Shown: one piece after another, positions 41,894-51,473 of the stretch
Layout of the letters: the number at the start of each line of letters is the position of its first letter
How positions within the stretch are numbered: position 1 is the first letter of the stretch
NCBI GenBank assembly: GCA_900315455.1
Contig: OMZE01000010.1
Span: 1-64,000, forward strand
Source: an uncultured Prevotellaceae bacterium
GTDB lineage: Bacteria; Bacteroidota; Bacteroidia; Bacteroidales; Bacteroidaceae
Length of the DNA stretch: 64,000 nucleotides
Reading direction: 5' to 3'
Program-made: the position numbers and the translations under genes
The notes under the pieces: model-generated
Told to the model about the DNA's origin: nothing
What the model saw: only the letters and a program-made list of their open reading frames with translations
The model's database searches: none

Positions 41894-41957
41894 TTCCTAT
41901 AGAATCAATAGTTCCTATAGTTCCTATAGAATCGATAGTTCTTGAAGAATCAATAGT
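41893..41957 (+). repeat. short direct repeats between the kinase and MurU genes
   Basis: The words ATAGTTCCTATAGAATC and ATAGTTC recur three to four times in 65 bases, with small changes (ATAGTTCTTGAAGAATC). Pairing between TATAG and CTATA is possible. The array separates two genes that are likely co-transcribed. Confidence 0.6.
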
Positions 41958-41977
41958 AAAAAAAACTCTCCATAAGC

Positions 41978-42715
41978 ATGAGACAAGCCATGATTTTCGC
42001 CGCCGGACTTGGCACACGCCTGCGCCCTCTTACTGACACTATGCCCAAGGCCCTGGTGCCTGTGGGGGGAGAGCCGCTGATAGGTCATGTGGTGGAACGG
42101 CTCCGACAGGCCGGTTTCGAGCGTGTGGTGGTGAATGTGCACCATTTCCCCGACCAGATAATCGAGTATCTGGAGAGCCATCCCGTGGAAGGGATGCAGT
42201 TTCTCGTCTCCGACGAGCGAGAGCAGTTGTTGGAGACCGGCGGTGGACTGAAAAAGGCTACGCCGCTGCTGGATGCCGACAGTCGCGTGCTCGTGCATAA
42301 TGTAGACATCCTGAGCAATGCCGACCTGTGTGCGCTCTACGATGCTGCCGACTGCGACGCCACGTTGCTCGTGAGCGAACGGGAGACGAGCAGGTATCTG
42401 CTCTTCGACGACAATATGCGGTTGGTGGGATGGACCAATGTGAAGACGGGCGAGGTGAAGTCGCCCTACGCCACACTTCGGGTGGAAGACTGCCGGCGGC
42501 TGGCGTTCTCGGGCATTCATGTGGTGGCGCCGTCGCTGTTGCGGCTCATGGAGGAATGGCCCCCTCGTTTCGGCATCATCGATTTCTACCTGTCGGTATG
42601 CGACAGGATGGTGATAAGGGGAGTGGCGCAAGACGGACTGAGGATGCTGGATGTAGGAAAAGTGGATTCTCTGGAAAAGGCAAGCGATTTTGAAGGAGAG
42701 TTGAAGAGGAGTTAA
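41978..42715 (+). CDS. MurU-like sugar-1-phosphate uridylyltransferase
   Basis: The protein has 245 residues with the nucleotidyltransferase signature AMIFAAGLGTRLRPLTDTMPKALVPV near the start and LVHNVDIL for the metal-binding Asp. Size and neighbour fit MurU, which makes UDP-N-acetylmuramate from the 1-phosphate produced by AmgK, allowing cell-wall sugars to be reused without new UDP-GlcNAc synthesis. Other sugar nucleotidyltransferases look alike; the AmgK-like gene next to it decides the call. Confidence 0.85.
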   Translation: MRQAMIFAAGLGTRLRPLTDTMPKALVPVGGEPLIGHVVERLRQAGFERVVVNVHHFPDQIIEYLESHPVEGMQFLVSDEREQLLETGGGLKKATPLLDADSRVLVHNVDILSNADLCALYDAADCDATLLVSERETSRYLLFDDNMRLVGWTNVKTGEVKSPYATLRVEDCRRLAFSGIHVVAPSLLRLMEEWPPRFGIIDFYLSVCDRMVIRGVAQDGLRMLDVGKVDSLEKASDFEGELKRS

Positions 42716-42781
42716 AAGAGAAATTCAGTTTTATTCTCAGTACACAAAACCAGAATCAGAAAATTCAAAATAATATAAGAT

Positions 42782-44326
42782 ATGCAGCAAAAGATTATTA
42801 TTCTCGACTTTGGGTCGCAAACCACCCAGTTGATTGGACGAAGGGTGCGCGAACTCGACACGTTTTGTGAGATTATTCCCTATAACAAGTTCCCGGTCGA
42901 CGACCCTTCGGTCATCGGCGTGATACTCAGTGGCTCACCCTATTCGGTGCACGACCCAGAGGCTTTCCGCGTAGACCTCAGCCAGTTTGTGGGACGCCTG
43001 CCTGTGCTCGGTATCTGCTATGGCGCACAGTTTATCTCTCACTCCAACGGGGGAAAGGTGGAGCGCACCAACACCCGAGAGTATGGACGTGCCAACCTGC
43101 AGACGTTTGATGCCAATAACCCCCTCTTCAAGGGGTTTGAGCCCAACTCACAGGTGTGGATGAGTCATGGCGACACCATCACCGCCCTGCCTGCCGACTG
43201 TCATGTCATCGCCTCGACTGCCGATGTGGAGTTTGCGGCATACGCCAGCGACAAGAATCCGCTGTGGGCAGTGCAGTTTCATCCCGAGGTGTTCCACACC
43301 ACTCAGGGTAAACAGTTGCTGCGCAACTTCGTCGTCGACATCTGCGGCAGCCGTCAGGAGTGGAGTCCGGCATCGTTTGTGGAGACCACTGTGGCAGAAC
43401 TGAAGGAGCAGCTGGGCAACGACCGCGTGATTCTCGGACTGAGTGGCGGTGTCGACTCCTCGGTGTGTGCCACCCTGTTGAACCGTGCCATCGGCAAGAA
43501 CCTCACCTGTATCTTCGTAGACCATGGCATGTTGCGCAAGAACGAGTTCCAGAAGGTGATGGACGCCTATCAGGGGCTGGGACTGAACGTCATTGGCGTG
43601 GATGCCAGTGAGAAGTTCTTCAACGACCTGAAGGGTGTGACCGACCCTGAGCAGAAACGCAAGATTATCGGCCGCGACTTCGTGGAGGTGTTTAATGCCG
43701 AGGCGAAGAAGATTACCGATGCCCGTTGGCTCGCCCAGGGCACCATCTATCCCGACCGCATCGAGAGTCTGAGCATCACGGGTATGGTCATCAAGAGCCA
43801 CCACAACGTGGGCGGTCTGCCCAAGGAGATGCACCTGCAACTCTGTGAGCCCTTGAAATGGCTGTTCAAGGACGAGGTGAGAAGGGTAGGGTATCAGTTG
43901 GAGATGCCCGAGCGGCTGATTAAGCGCCACCCGTTCCCCGGTCCCGGACTGGCAGTACGTATCCTGGGCGACATCACGCCTGAGAAGGTGCGTATACTGC
44001 AGGATGCCGATGATATCTACATCGAGTCGATGTTGCAGTATGTGTGTGAGGACGGTGAGTTGCTTTACGACAAAATATGGCAGGCTGGTGCCGTGCTCCT
44101 CTCTACCGTGCGCAGCGTGGGAGTGATGGGCGACGAGCGCACCTATGAGCACCCCGTGGCACTGCGCGCCGTGACTAGTACCGACGCGATGACTGCCGAC
44201 TGGGCACATCTGCCCTACGACTTCATGGCGAAGGTATCGAATGAGATTATCAACAAGGTACGTGGTGTGAACCGCGTGTGCTATGATATCTCCTCGAAGC
44301 CGCCTTCAACGATAGAATGGGAGTGA
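42782..44326 (+). CDS. guaA: GMP synthase (glutamine-hydrolysing)
   Basis: The protein has 514 residues, full length. The class I glutamine amidotransferase domain has GICYGAQF with the nucleophile Cys, and the HPE of FHPEVFH. The ATP pyrophosphatase domain has the PP-loop LSGGVDSSV, and the dimerisation domain ends in the usual KPPSTIEWE. It converts XMP to GMP with glutamine and ATP. It stands 66 bases after the MurU-like gene. Confidence 0.97.
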   Translation: MQQKIIILDFGSQTTQLIGRRVRELDTFCEIIPYNKFPVDDPSVIGVILSGSPYSVHDPEAFRVDLSQFVGRLPVLGICYGAQFISHSNGGKVERTNTREYGRANLQTFDANNPLFKGFEPNSQVWMSHGDTITALPADCHVIASTADVEFAAYASDKNPLWAVQFHPEVFHTTQGKQLLRNFVVDICGSRQEWSPASFVETTVAELKEQLGNDRVILGLSGGVDSSVCATLLNRAIGKNLTCIFVDHGMLRKNEFQKVMDAYQGLGLNVIGVDASEKFFNDLKGVTDPEQKRKIIGRDFVEVFNAEAKKITDARWLAQGTIYPDRIESLSITGMVIKSHHNVGGLPKEMHLQLCEPLKWLFKDEVRRVGYQLEMPERLIKRHPFPGPGLAVRILGDITPEKVRILQDADDIYIESMLQYVCEDGELLYDKIWQAGAVLLSTVRSVGVMGDERTYEHPVALRAVTSTDAMTADWAHLPYDFMAKVSNEIINKVRGVNRVCYDISSKPPSTIEWE

Positions 44327-44374
44327 TTTCGGGCTTTGCCCGAAAGATGAAAAATGAAAAATTAAAAATTAAAA

Positions 44375-45304
44375 ATGATTTCTGCCCTTGGCCAAATGAA
44401 GATGATGCGAAAGAAGAGTTTTTTATATTTTGCTTGTGGTGCCGCCCTTTGCCTGGTGGGACTGTTGGGTGCTTGTGGTCATGGTGGCACCACTCAGGAT
44501 ACCACGGAGACGGCGGCACCTGAGGGAGGATTGCCGTATTCGGGCGAGGAGGTGAAGGAAACCGTGGTGGATGACTATGGCAAGAAGGCCATCAGAATCA
44601 TCGGCGACGAGAGTATCAGCCATCCCGAAATGGTGAAGGAGAAGAAGAACTGCTTCATCGTGATGTCGAAGAAAGACTACTACCTCTATGTGTATGAGGC
44701 AGTGGACGGCGACACGGTGATGGTGGCCCGCTATGATGCCTGCTTCTCGCTGAAGAAAGGACAGAAGACGGAGAGCGGCGACATGCGCACGCCCCATTGC
44801 ACGATGGACGACCCCTTCAGCATCACTGAAATCAAGGATGCCTCTACCTGGGAGCATGACTTCGGCGACGGCCGTGGGAGCATCAAGTCGTATGGCGACT
44901 ATTTCCTGCGTCTGAAGACCGGCCACAGTGGCATTGGCATCCACGGCAGCACCAACAACGCGGAGAGTGTGCCCGGACGTGCTTCGGAGGGGTGTATCCG
45001 CCTGCGTGATGCCGACATCATCGACCTGGCCGAGCACTATGCCTTTGAGGGGATGAAAGTGGTGATTAAGGCAGAGGAAGTGGACGACCTGCCCTTTGAG
45101 GTGCGTGCCTTGGAGAAACAGAAGGTGCCGCGCAAGCGCCATCTCAACCCCTCGAAGACCCTCAGCAATGCCGATGCCGAGGCGGCTGCCCCGGCACCCG
45201 TTGCCGATGAGGCTACACCGACTCCTACAGGCGAAGGCCTTCCGTCTTCGCCTGCAGGAGAAGAAAAACTCGACAACATCGCAGGTGACGATGCTGTAGG
45301 GTAA
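44375..45304 (+). CDS. L,D-transpeptidase (YkuD family) lipoprotein
   Basis: The protein has up to 309 residues; ATG 44405 (MRKKSFLYFACG) is a better start for the signal peptide than 44375. The lipobox is LGAC. The YkuD catalytic motif is present as GIGIHGSTNN and ASEGCIRLRDADI, with Cys as nucleophile. It would form 3-3 cross-links in peptidoglycan or attach proteins to it. The last 50 residues are an Ala/Pro-rich disordered tail. It is preceded by an AT-rich leader and ends nine bases from a convergent gene. Confidence 0.87.
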   Translation: MISALGQMKMMRKKSFLYFACGAALCLVGLLGACGHGGTTQDTTETAAPEGGLPYSGEEVKETVVDDYGKKAIRIIGDESISHPEMVKEKKNCFIVMSKKDYYLYVYEAVDGDTVMVARYDACFSLKKGQKTESGDMRTPHCTMDDPFSITEIKDASTWEHDFGDGRGSIKSYGDYFLRLKTGHSGIGIHGSTNNAESVPGRASEGCIRLRDADIIDLAEHYAFEGMKVVIKAEEVDDLPFEVRALEKQKVPRKRHLNPSKTLSNADAEAAAPAPVADEATPTPTGEGLPSSPAGEEKLDNIAGDDAVG

Positions 45305-45312
45305 CCTTTGAG

Positions 45313-45978
45313 TTACTGGAAATTCCTAATCCTTACGTCGATATCCAGTCCCTCCAACGCTTCGATGATGGCGTTGGGGTCGGTATCGCCGTAGTGGTAG
45401 GGAAAGAGCACACGGGGACGCACCATTTCGGCAGCGTGGCGCAGTTGGGCGGGCGTCATGGTGAAGGGCTGGTTGCAGGGCATGAAGGCGATGTCGATGT
45501 CGGCAACCTCCTTCATCTCTTCGATGTCCTCGGTGTCGCCAGCGATATAGATGCGCAGACCGTCGGCGGTGAGAATGAAGCCATTGTCGCGACCCTTGGG
45601 ATGAAACTGCGTGTGTCCGGGAGTAGTGTTGTAGGCAGCCACCGCATCGATTTTCAAATCGTCGAACACCTGCAGAGAGTCGCCATTATACATCACCTCG
45701 CCTTCGCCCAGTGCCGCGGCAGTGAGTTGGTTGGTGATGATGACGGTTGACTCCTTGCGCAAGTCGCTGACCGCTTGCTCATCATAGTGGTCGTAGTGGT
45801 CGTGGGTGATGAGGATGACATCGGCTTTCGCCATCTTCGTATAGTCGGTTACTGGCGGTGTGCCGTCGATGACGGGGTCGACCTGAATGATGCGCCCGTC
45901 GAAATTGATTTCCATGCTGCCGTGTTTGATAGGGGTTACTTGCAGCGATTTCCCCGATTGGGTGGTGAAAGAATCCAT
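45313..45978 (-). CDS. metallo-beta-lactamase-fold hydrolase (UPF0173-like)
   Basis: The protein has 221 residues. The metal-binding motif HDHYDHYD is complete, and TPGHTQFHPKGRDNGF and YIAGDTED supply further ligands. Proteins of this type (UPF0173, UlaG-like) hydrolyse small esters or phosphodiesters; the substrate is not known. The N-terminus is plain (MDSFTTQSGKSLQ), so it is cytoplasmic. It converges with the L,D-transpeptidase gene. Confidence 0.82.
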   Translation of the reverse strand: MDSFTTQSGKSLQVTPIKHGSMEINFDGRIIQVDPVIDGTPPVTDYTKMAKADVILITHDHYDHYDEQAVSDLRKESTVIITNQLTAAALGEGEVMYNGDSLQVFDDLKIDAVAAYNTTPGHTQFHPKGRDNGFILTADGLRIYIAGDTEDIEEMKEVADIDIAFMPCNQPFTMTPAQLRHAAEMVRPRVLFPYHYGDTDPNAIIEALEGLDIDVRIRNFQ

Positions 45979-45980
45979 TG

Positions 45981-46110
45981 AATAGATTAAAGATTAAAGA
46001 TGAAAAATTAAAGATTAAAAATAGAAAATTAGAAAATTGGAGATTTATTTTGGGCTTCTATTCTGTTTTTTCCCGTTCTATTCTGTTTTTTTCCGTTCTA
46101 TTTCTTTCTA
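45981..46110. repeat. AT-rich intergenic stretch with short tandem repeats
   Basis: From 45981 to 46045 words such as AAAGATTAAAGATGAAAAAT repeat. From 46056 a 20-base unit TTCTATTCTGTTTTTTCCCG occurs twice in tandem (46056-46075, 46076-46095) and a third time in worn form. No gene fits here; the pyrimidine-rich part lies downstream of the symporter gene and may end its transcript on the minus strand. Confidence 0.6.
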
Positions 46111-46122
46111 TCCCTTTCCGTT

Positions 46123-47505
46123 TTATTCCTTTGCATTCTCTTCAACCAATTCCTCTTCCATGTAATGGTCGAGGTTTCCGCTCCATAGGTATTTTTTTGT
46201 TTCGTGCTTGAGCACTCGGCTGAGGAAGAGGAGGGAGAGGAGGTTGGGGATGGCCATGAGCGCGTTCATGCAGTCGGCAAGGTTCCAGACCAGCGACAGG
46301 CTGACGATGCTGCCGAGGTACACGGCAACGATATAGCAGATGCGGTAGACCATCACCCACCGTTGTCCACGTAGGTATTCCACCGCCCGCTCGCCATAAT
46401 AGCACCAGCCGAGGATGGTGCTGAAGGCGAAGGTCACCAGACCGATGTTGAGCAATGGTGTGCCGATGTATGGAATCTTGCTGAATGCCGCCTTGGTGAG
46501 CGCCGCGCCGTCTTCGAAACTGATGTCGGGATGCGCGATGATGCTGCTCACGATGACCAGGCCGGTCATGGCACAAATCACCACCGTGTCCCAGAACGTG
46601 CCCGAACTGGAGACGAGTGCCTGCCTGACGGGGTTGCGTGTCTGTGCCGCTGCCGCCACGATGGGCGCCGAACCCAGTCCCGACTCATTGGAGAAGAGTC
46701 CGCGGGCGATGCCGTAGCGTGCCGCCATGATGACGGTGGTGCCCGCGAAGCCACCTCCTGCCGCGGCAGGATTGAATGCCGACTCCACGATGAGTTTGAT
46801 GGCTGGCCAAACATACTGTCCGTTGACGAAGAGGATGTAGATGCACCCCAGGACATAGAAGACAGCCATGAAAGGCACCAAAGCCCCACAAACCTTTGCG
46901 ATGGATTTCACGCCGCCGATGATGACCACGGCAGTGAGGGCACAGATGATGGCACCCATTAGCCATGGAGCCACGGCATAGGAGTCGTGAGTGATGGTGG
47001 AGATGGCGTTGGCCTGCACCGTGCTGCCGATGCCGAAGGAGGCGAGGGCAGTGAAGAGGGCAAAGAGCATGGCCATCTTCTTCCAGCCCAGTCCACGCTC
47101 AAGGGCATACATCGGTCCGCCGAGCATCTTGCCCGAAGAGGTCTTCACCCGGTATTTGATGGCGAGGAGACCCTCGGAATATTTGGTGGCGATGCCGAAG
47201 ACACCGGTGAGCCAGCACCATAACACCGCGCCCGGACCACCGATGGCGATGGCTGTGGCCACGCCCACGATATTTCCCGTGCCGATGGTGGCAGCGAGGG
47301 CGGTGGCAAGGGCGCCAAACTGCGACACGTCGCCGCTGGAGTTCTTGTCGGGGGTCACTGAGAGTTTGATGGCCTTCAGCAACTTGCGTTGGGGGAATTT
47401 CAGAATGAAAGTGAGGTAGAGGTGAGTGCCCAAGAGCATGATGACCATGGGCCACCCCCAGAGAAACGAACTGATGTCGCCTATAATATTATTGATTGTA
47501 TCCAT
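46123..47505 (-). CDS. sodium:alanine symporter family (AGCS) transporter
   Basis: The protein has 460 residues with about ten membrane segments. The family motif GGPMYALERGLGWKK and the sodium-binding regions (ALAATIGTGNIVGVATAIAI and LFSNESGLGSAPIVAAAAQT) are clear. It imports alanine or glycine with sodium. It follows the DUF4230 genes on the same strand with 15 bases between, so it may be co-transcribed. Confidence 0.92.
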   Translation of the reverse strand: MDTINNIIGDISSFLWGWPMVIMLLGTHLYLTFILKFPQRKLLKAIKLSVTPDKNSSGDVSQFGALATALAATIGTGNIVGVATAIAIGGPGAVLWCWLTGVFGIATKYSEGLLAIKYRVKTSSGKMLGGPMYALERGLGWKKMAMLFALFTALASFGIGSTVQANAISTITHDSYAVAPWLMGAIICALTAVVIIGGVKSIAKVCGALVPFMAVFYVLGCIYILFVNGQYVWPAIKLIVESAFNPAAAGGGFAGTTVIMAARYGIARGLFSNESGLGSAPIVAAAAQTRNPVRQALVSSSGTFWDTVVICAMTGLVIVSSIIAHPDISFEDGAALTKAAFSKIPYIGTPLLNIGLVTFAFSTILGWCYYGERAVEYLRGQRWVMVYRICYIVAVYLGSIVSLSLVWNLADCMNALMAIPNLLSLLFLSRVLKHETKKYLWSGNLDHYMEEELVEENAKE

Positions 47506-47520
47506 TGTTTTTCGGTTGTT

Positions 47521-48126
47521 CTAAAAGTGCACGTCGACGTATTCGAATCCCATCGCCTTGAACACCCTGGTGATTTCCTCTACGGCATTGTATTGAGCGA
47601 TGTGGACGTTCTCGCGTGTCATGCAGCGTGCGAGCATCTGCTTCTTGGCTTTCTGGAAGAGGGCGGCACGGGTAGACTGTGGCCATGTGCCGGTCTCGTA
47701 GAACGACTTGGTCTTCGCCTCGTCGATGAAATCGTTGTCGAGGAGCGAGATGGCTGGCAGCGTCACGTCGACCGTGTCGCCACGGAGCACCACGTCGTCG
47801 TCTTGCAATTTGGAAAGGTCAACGCCCAGTCGCAGCGTGCCATAGTAGATGCGCACGATTTTCTTCGGCTGCCCGAAGATGCGTGACTCCACGGAGTCGA
47901 CCAGTTCCTCGTCGCTCACGCTCAGGAATTCCCATTGTCCTATCTCCTTCACCGATGTTATCTGAATCGGCGTGACTTCTATCTTTTTGTTGTCGGGGGT
48001 CAGTGCCACCTCGTTTGTCGTCCCCTTGACCGTCAGGGTGATCACCATCACCACGAAGGCGATGATGGTGAGCGCCGTGAGGATGAGGCGTGCCACCTGG
48101 TTGTCTTTGAATTGTTGGTCTTTCAT
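47521..48126 (-). CDS. DUF4230 protein, membrane anchored
   Basis: The protein has 201 residues. One membrane segment (ILTALTIIAFVVMVITLTV, 15-33) is followed by the DUF4230 core (IQITSVKEIGQWEFLSVSDEELVD, then RIYYGTLRLGVDLSKL). The family is common in bacteria and of unknown function. The paralogue just upstream (48135-48839) is a lipoprotein; the two differ widely but share the core order, which points to an old tandem duplication. Confidence 0.82.
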   Translation of the reverse strand: MKDQQFKDNQVARLILTALTIIAFVVMVITLTVKGTTNEVALTPDNKKIEVTPIQITSVKEIGQWEFLSVSDEELVDSVESRIFGQPKKIVRIYYGTLRLGVDLSKLQDDDVVLRGDTVDVTLPAISLLDNDFIDEAKTKSFYETGTWPQSTRAALFQKAKKQMLARCMTRENVHIAQYNAVEEITRVFKAMGFEYVDVHF

Positions 48127-48134
48127 GCTGCGAG

Positions 48135-48839
48135 TTATTCGGAGATGATTTTCAGGGTTCTGGCGTTGAGGTCTTTCCTGAAAGTGATGATGATGTTGTC
48201 TTTGTCGAATCCCAGTTGGCTGATGAGAGGGATGAGGATGTGGGCGGCACTGGCGCGCGAACGCTCCACCACCTGCATCTCGGGCACTGAGGCGATGATG
48301 CTCTCGCGCCCCTGTTTCTCATAGTAACTCAGTTCCTCGTCGGTGAAGTCGGAGCGGAACCACGACACCTGTGCGTTGACCTGTTCGTGGGCAATCTTCG
48401 TGCTGGTGAGTTCCACCTCAGGGTCGGGGAGGATGACCTCTACTTTGTCGCCTTCGAAGATGACGTTCTGGTCGGAGAACTTACTGAAGTCGATGAAACC
48501 CTTCAGTGTGGCATCGATGGGGATGGCCACCTTGCGGTCGCCGGCAGGGATATTGATGCTGAACTCCTTGCTGAGGATGCTTCCCTTGAGTTTCAGTTGG
48601 TCGCTGTGGGTGATGATGCGGTGCACTTTGAACGACGAGGTGTAGAGGCGCGAGCATTTCTGGATTTTCGACACCAGTTGCTGGAGCGTGTCTACAGGGT
48701 CGTTGGCAGTGATGGAGACATCCTCAGAGGCCGTAGGCTTGGGGGAGTCGTGGCAAGAACCGAGCGACAATGCAAGGAGCAACCCCATGAGCAGGGTTGC
48801 CTTTGCCTTTTGATGTATGGTGGTGTAGTGCATAGTCAA
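48135..48839 (-). CDS. DUF4230 lipoprotein
   Basis: The protein has 234 residues. The signal peptide ends in a lipobox LGSC (Cys29). The DUF4230 core is present (FKVHRIITHSDQLKLKGS, IDATLKGFIDFSKFSDQNV). It is eight bases upstream of the second DUF4230 gene and 15 bases downstream of the GH97 gene, all on the minus strand, so GH97, both DUF4230 genes and the AGCS symporter may form one transcript. No function is known. Confidence 0.78.
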   Translation of the reverse strand: MTMHYTTIHQKAKATLLMGLLLALSLGSCHDSPKPTASEDVSITANDPVDTLQQLVSKIQKCSRLYTSSFKVHRIITHSDQLKLKGSILSKEFSINIPAGDRKVAIPIDATLKGFIDFSKFSDQNVIFEGDKVEVILPDPEVELTSTKIAHEQVNAQVSWFRSDFTDEELSYYEKQGRESIIASVPEMQVVERSRASAAHILIPLISQLGFDKDNIIITFRKDLNARTLKIISE

Positions 48840-48854
48840 ATCTTACTCTTGAAA

Positions 48855-50828
48855 TCATTGGCCTATGAGCAGCGTGCCGCCATTGGGCTGCAGGGTGATT
48901 TTGGCTTTCCCCTTCTTGTTGACTTTAAGCACACTGGCCTGCATGTCGGGAAATTCGCCCGGAGCGGCCTTCTTGTCGGTGAAGCACTCTGCCGTTTTGC
49001 CTGCGAGCATGGGCAGGTCGACGTTGAGCGTGAGGGGAGCATCCCCGGCGTTGAGTCCGGCTATCCACCACTCATTCCCATGTCGTCGGGCGAGCAGCAC
49101 ATATTGCATGGGGTAGCCGTCGATGAACACCGTCTCGTCCCAAGTTGTGGGAATACGCTTGAGCAAGTCGAGTTCGCTTTGGGGCAGTTCGCTGAGGTTA
49201 TTGGGGTAGATGGCGATGCACTGTATGCTCGTCTGGTTGACGATGGCTGCGGCGATTTCAAACACGTCGGTGGTGGTGCGCGCATGGCGGCTCTTGTTGT
49301 CGCGGGAGAGATATTTGTTCATGATGGTGCCACCCCAATCCATGGCAGCCACGGCATTGCGTGAGAAGGGGTGCATGGTGAGTTGCTTGGCCTCTTGTTT
49401 GGCGTGGTAGTCGCTGAAGAACACGTTTTCTGATGCCAGCACCGCTTCGCTCGCCACATAGTTGGGATACATCCTTTCCCATCCGCGCGGCAGGGTGCAT
49501 CCATGGAAGATGACCTGAATGCCGTAGCGGTTGGCGTCGGCGAGGATATCTTCGTAGAGTCGCATGGTCTCTTGCTTGTCGCCGCCGAAGAAGTCGACCT
49601 TGATGCCTTTCACGCCAATGCGTTTCATCCATGCCATCTCCTTATTGCGGGCGATGGAGGTGTTGAGACAGTTTTTGGGACCCTGAGGGGCATCGTTGGC
49701 CACGCCGTTGGAGTTGTACCACAGCATCAGGGCCACGCCTTTCTGTTGTGCATACTTTGACAGTTGCTCCATCTTTTCCCTTCCTATCTGGGTGTCCCAG
49801 AGGGCATCCACGAGCACATACTCATAGCCCATGGTGGCGGCGAGGTCGACAAACTGCACCTGGTCGTCGTAGTTGCAGGAGTTGTCTTGCCAGATGAGCC
49901 AACTCCATGTGTATCGTCCTGGTTGGTAGACTTGGCTTGGTTCGTAGCGTGGTTCAACCACATCGAAGGGGATAGTGGTCTCTACGATGGGTTTCAGCGA
50001 AGAGCCCACGGTGATGGTGCGCCAGGGTGTGCTGCCGGGCAGGGGAATGGCTGCATTGACGCTGCCTATGCCCCCGTTTTCATTGGGGTCGGGCGAGGCG
50101 ATGCCGTAGCCCTTTCCTTGCTGATAGTCGCTCAGGTGCGAGGCGCAGTAGTCGCCCCCCACGCCCGTCTCGCTCACCAGCACCCATCCTGCCGTGCCCA
50201 CCTTGAACAGGCAGGGGAAGGTGTATCCGCAACCGAAAGCCGACTTCTGTGTCATGGGCACGTCGGGCTTGTACTCCTCCTCATAACTCGGTTTGGTGCC
50301 CATCCATCCGGTGCCCGGTTTTATCTGCGGACAGAGAAACGTGGTAGTGCCATCTGCCAGGTTGAATGTTGTTGCCTCGCTGGTGACCACGGCCGAGCGC
50401 TTGTCTCTGAGCCTGCCTCTCTCGGGAATGCTGAGGGTGTATCGATAGGCGATGTCGTTGTTGGATATATGGAAGGTGATGGTCATCCGCAGTCCGTCGC
50501 CATTCACGCAGTCGATTTGCCATTCGTTGGCCACCACATGCACCTGTGATGCCTTCGACTGGGTGAGCGTGTAGGTGTGGTCTACATGTGATGTACGCAC
50601 CTCTTTTATTGTCAGGTTGTCTTCGTAGTTGCCGATGTTGGTCTTCAGTCCCAGTGCCGATTTCTGGAGCATGGATTTGCCGTCATAGTCTACGGTATAG
50701 CCTATTTTGCCATTTTCCTCGCTCACCGTCACTTGCAGTTTGCCATCGGGTGATGCCATCAGCACATTTTCTGCCGACATGGAGAGTGCGCTGATGCCTA
50801 CAATCATCATTAGAAGTAGTTTTTTCAT
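48855..50828 (-). CDS. glycoside hydrolase family 97
   Basis: The protein has 657 residues with a signal peptide (cleavage near SMSA). The N-terminal beta-sandwich (SPDGKLQVTVSEENGKIGYT) precedes a catalytic barrel (YEYVLVDALWD) and a C-terminal sheet. KGIKVDFFGGDKQETM places an Asp near residue 412 where the retaining branch (alpha-galactosidase-like) has its nucleophile, and ASEAVLASENVF gives a candidate acid/base Glu; SusB-type inverting enzymes differ there. The enzyme would trim alpha-linked sugars in the periplasm. No SusC/D pair is next to it. Confidence 0.92.
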   Translation of the reverse strand: MKKLLLMMIVGISALSMSAENVLMASPDGKLQVTVSEENGKIGYTVDYDGKSMLQKSALGLKTNIGNYEDNLTIKEVRTSHVDHTYTLTQSKASQVHVVANEWQIDCVNGDGLRMTITFHISNNDIAYRYTLSIPERGRLRDKRSAVVTSEATTFNLADGTTTFLCPQIKPGTGWMGTKPSYEEEYKPDVPMTQKSAFGCGYTFPCLFKVGTAGWVLVSETGVGGDYCASHLSDYQQGKGYGIASPDPNENGGIGSVNAAIPLPGSTPWRTITVGSSLKPIVETTIPFDVVEPRYEPSQVYQPGRYTWSWLIWQDNSCNYDDQVQFVDLAATMGYEYVLVDALWDTQIGREKMEQLSKYAQQKGVALMLWYNSNGVANDAPQGPKNCLNTSIARNKEMAWMKRIGVKGIKVDFFGGDKQETMRLYEDILADANRYGIQVIFHGCTLPRGWERMYPNYVASEAVLASENVFFSDYHAKQEAKQLTMHPFSRNAVAAMDWGGTIMNKYLSRDNKSRHARTTTDVFEIAAAIVNQTSIQCIAIYPNNLSELPQSELDLLKRIPTTWDETVFIDGYPMQYVLLARRHGNEWWIAGLNAGDAPLTLNVDLPMLAGKTAECFTDKKAAPGEFPDMQASVLKVNKKGKAKITLQPNGGTLLIGQ

Positions 50829-50982
50829 TTTCTTTTTGCTTTTATTAAGGAGTTAAAGAGGAGTTTAACGTCTTGGGGATTACGGGTCATCTGGTAATGC
50901 CGTGTCTTCAGATTTACGGCTGGTTGCTGTGATACAGCAACAAACGGAACGTTTTTAACGCTTCACTATCTGTTCCGCGGTA

Positions 50983-51168
50983 TTATTCGTCTATCGGGTT
51001 TTGCCCAGAATGTTTTTTCTTTCTTGTGTAAGTCTTCTTCGACTTGTGCACATGATTGAGGGAATGGAATCCCGGGCCGAACAGTTCGCGCTCGGCTTCA
51101 CGTCCCCCGCGCCTCATGGCTTTAACAGCGTCGAGGCTGGTGGCTTGTTTTTTTCTTCGCTTCCCCAT
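50983..51168 (-). CDS. small basic protein
   Basis: The protein has 61 residues and is very rich in Lys and Arg: MGKRRKKQATSLDAVKAMRR at the start, then HVHKSKKTYTRKKKHS. I recall short proteins of this pattern as widespread in Bacteroidales, but the function is not known; binding to RNA or ribosomes would fit the charge. It is alone, between the GH97 gene and a divergent signalling operon. Confidence 0.65.
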   Translation of the reverse strand: MGKRRKKQATSLDAVKAMRRGGREAERELFGPGFHSLNHVHKSKKTYTRKKKHSGQNPIDE

Positions 51169-51473
51169 TATTTATTCAAGGCTTAATCTTTACTTACTTG
51201 CGATAGTTGAGTCAACAAAATTACAAAAAGTAGAAGGAAAAGCCAAAAATATTTGTGCTTTTCTGCACAACAGAGGGTATTTCATGCCAATTTGTTACCA
51301 ATGAGGCCAGTGTGAAGATGTGGGTGATGAGTCGAGAAAACGGGGTTTTTCATTACTTTTGAGGAAAAAAACAAGCCTTTTTTCAGTTTTTGCCGTAACT
51401 TGATGGATATTATGGATTTTTTTTCTTAATTTCGCCAATTAATCAGATATGCAATCAGTTAAACCTAATATAT
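51169..51473. other. intergenic region between divergent units
   Basis: This AT-rich stretch separates the small basic protein gene from the signalling operon. A weak -7 box TAATTTCG (51428-51435) lies about 40 bases before the operon start. No clear TTTG lies 20 bases before it, and no hairpin or repeat was found. Confidence 0.4.
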
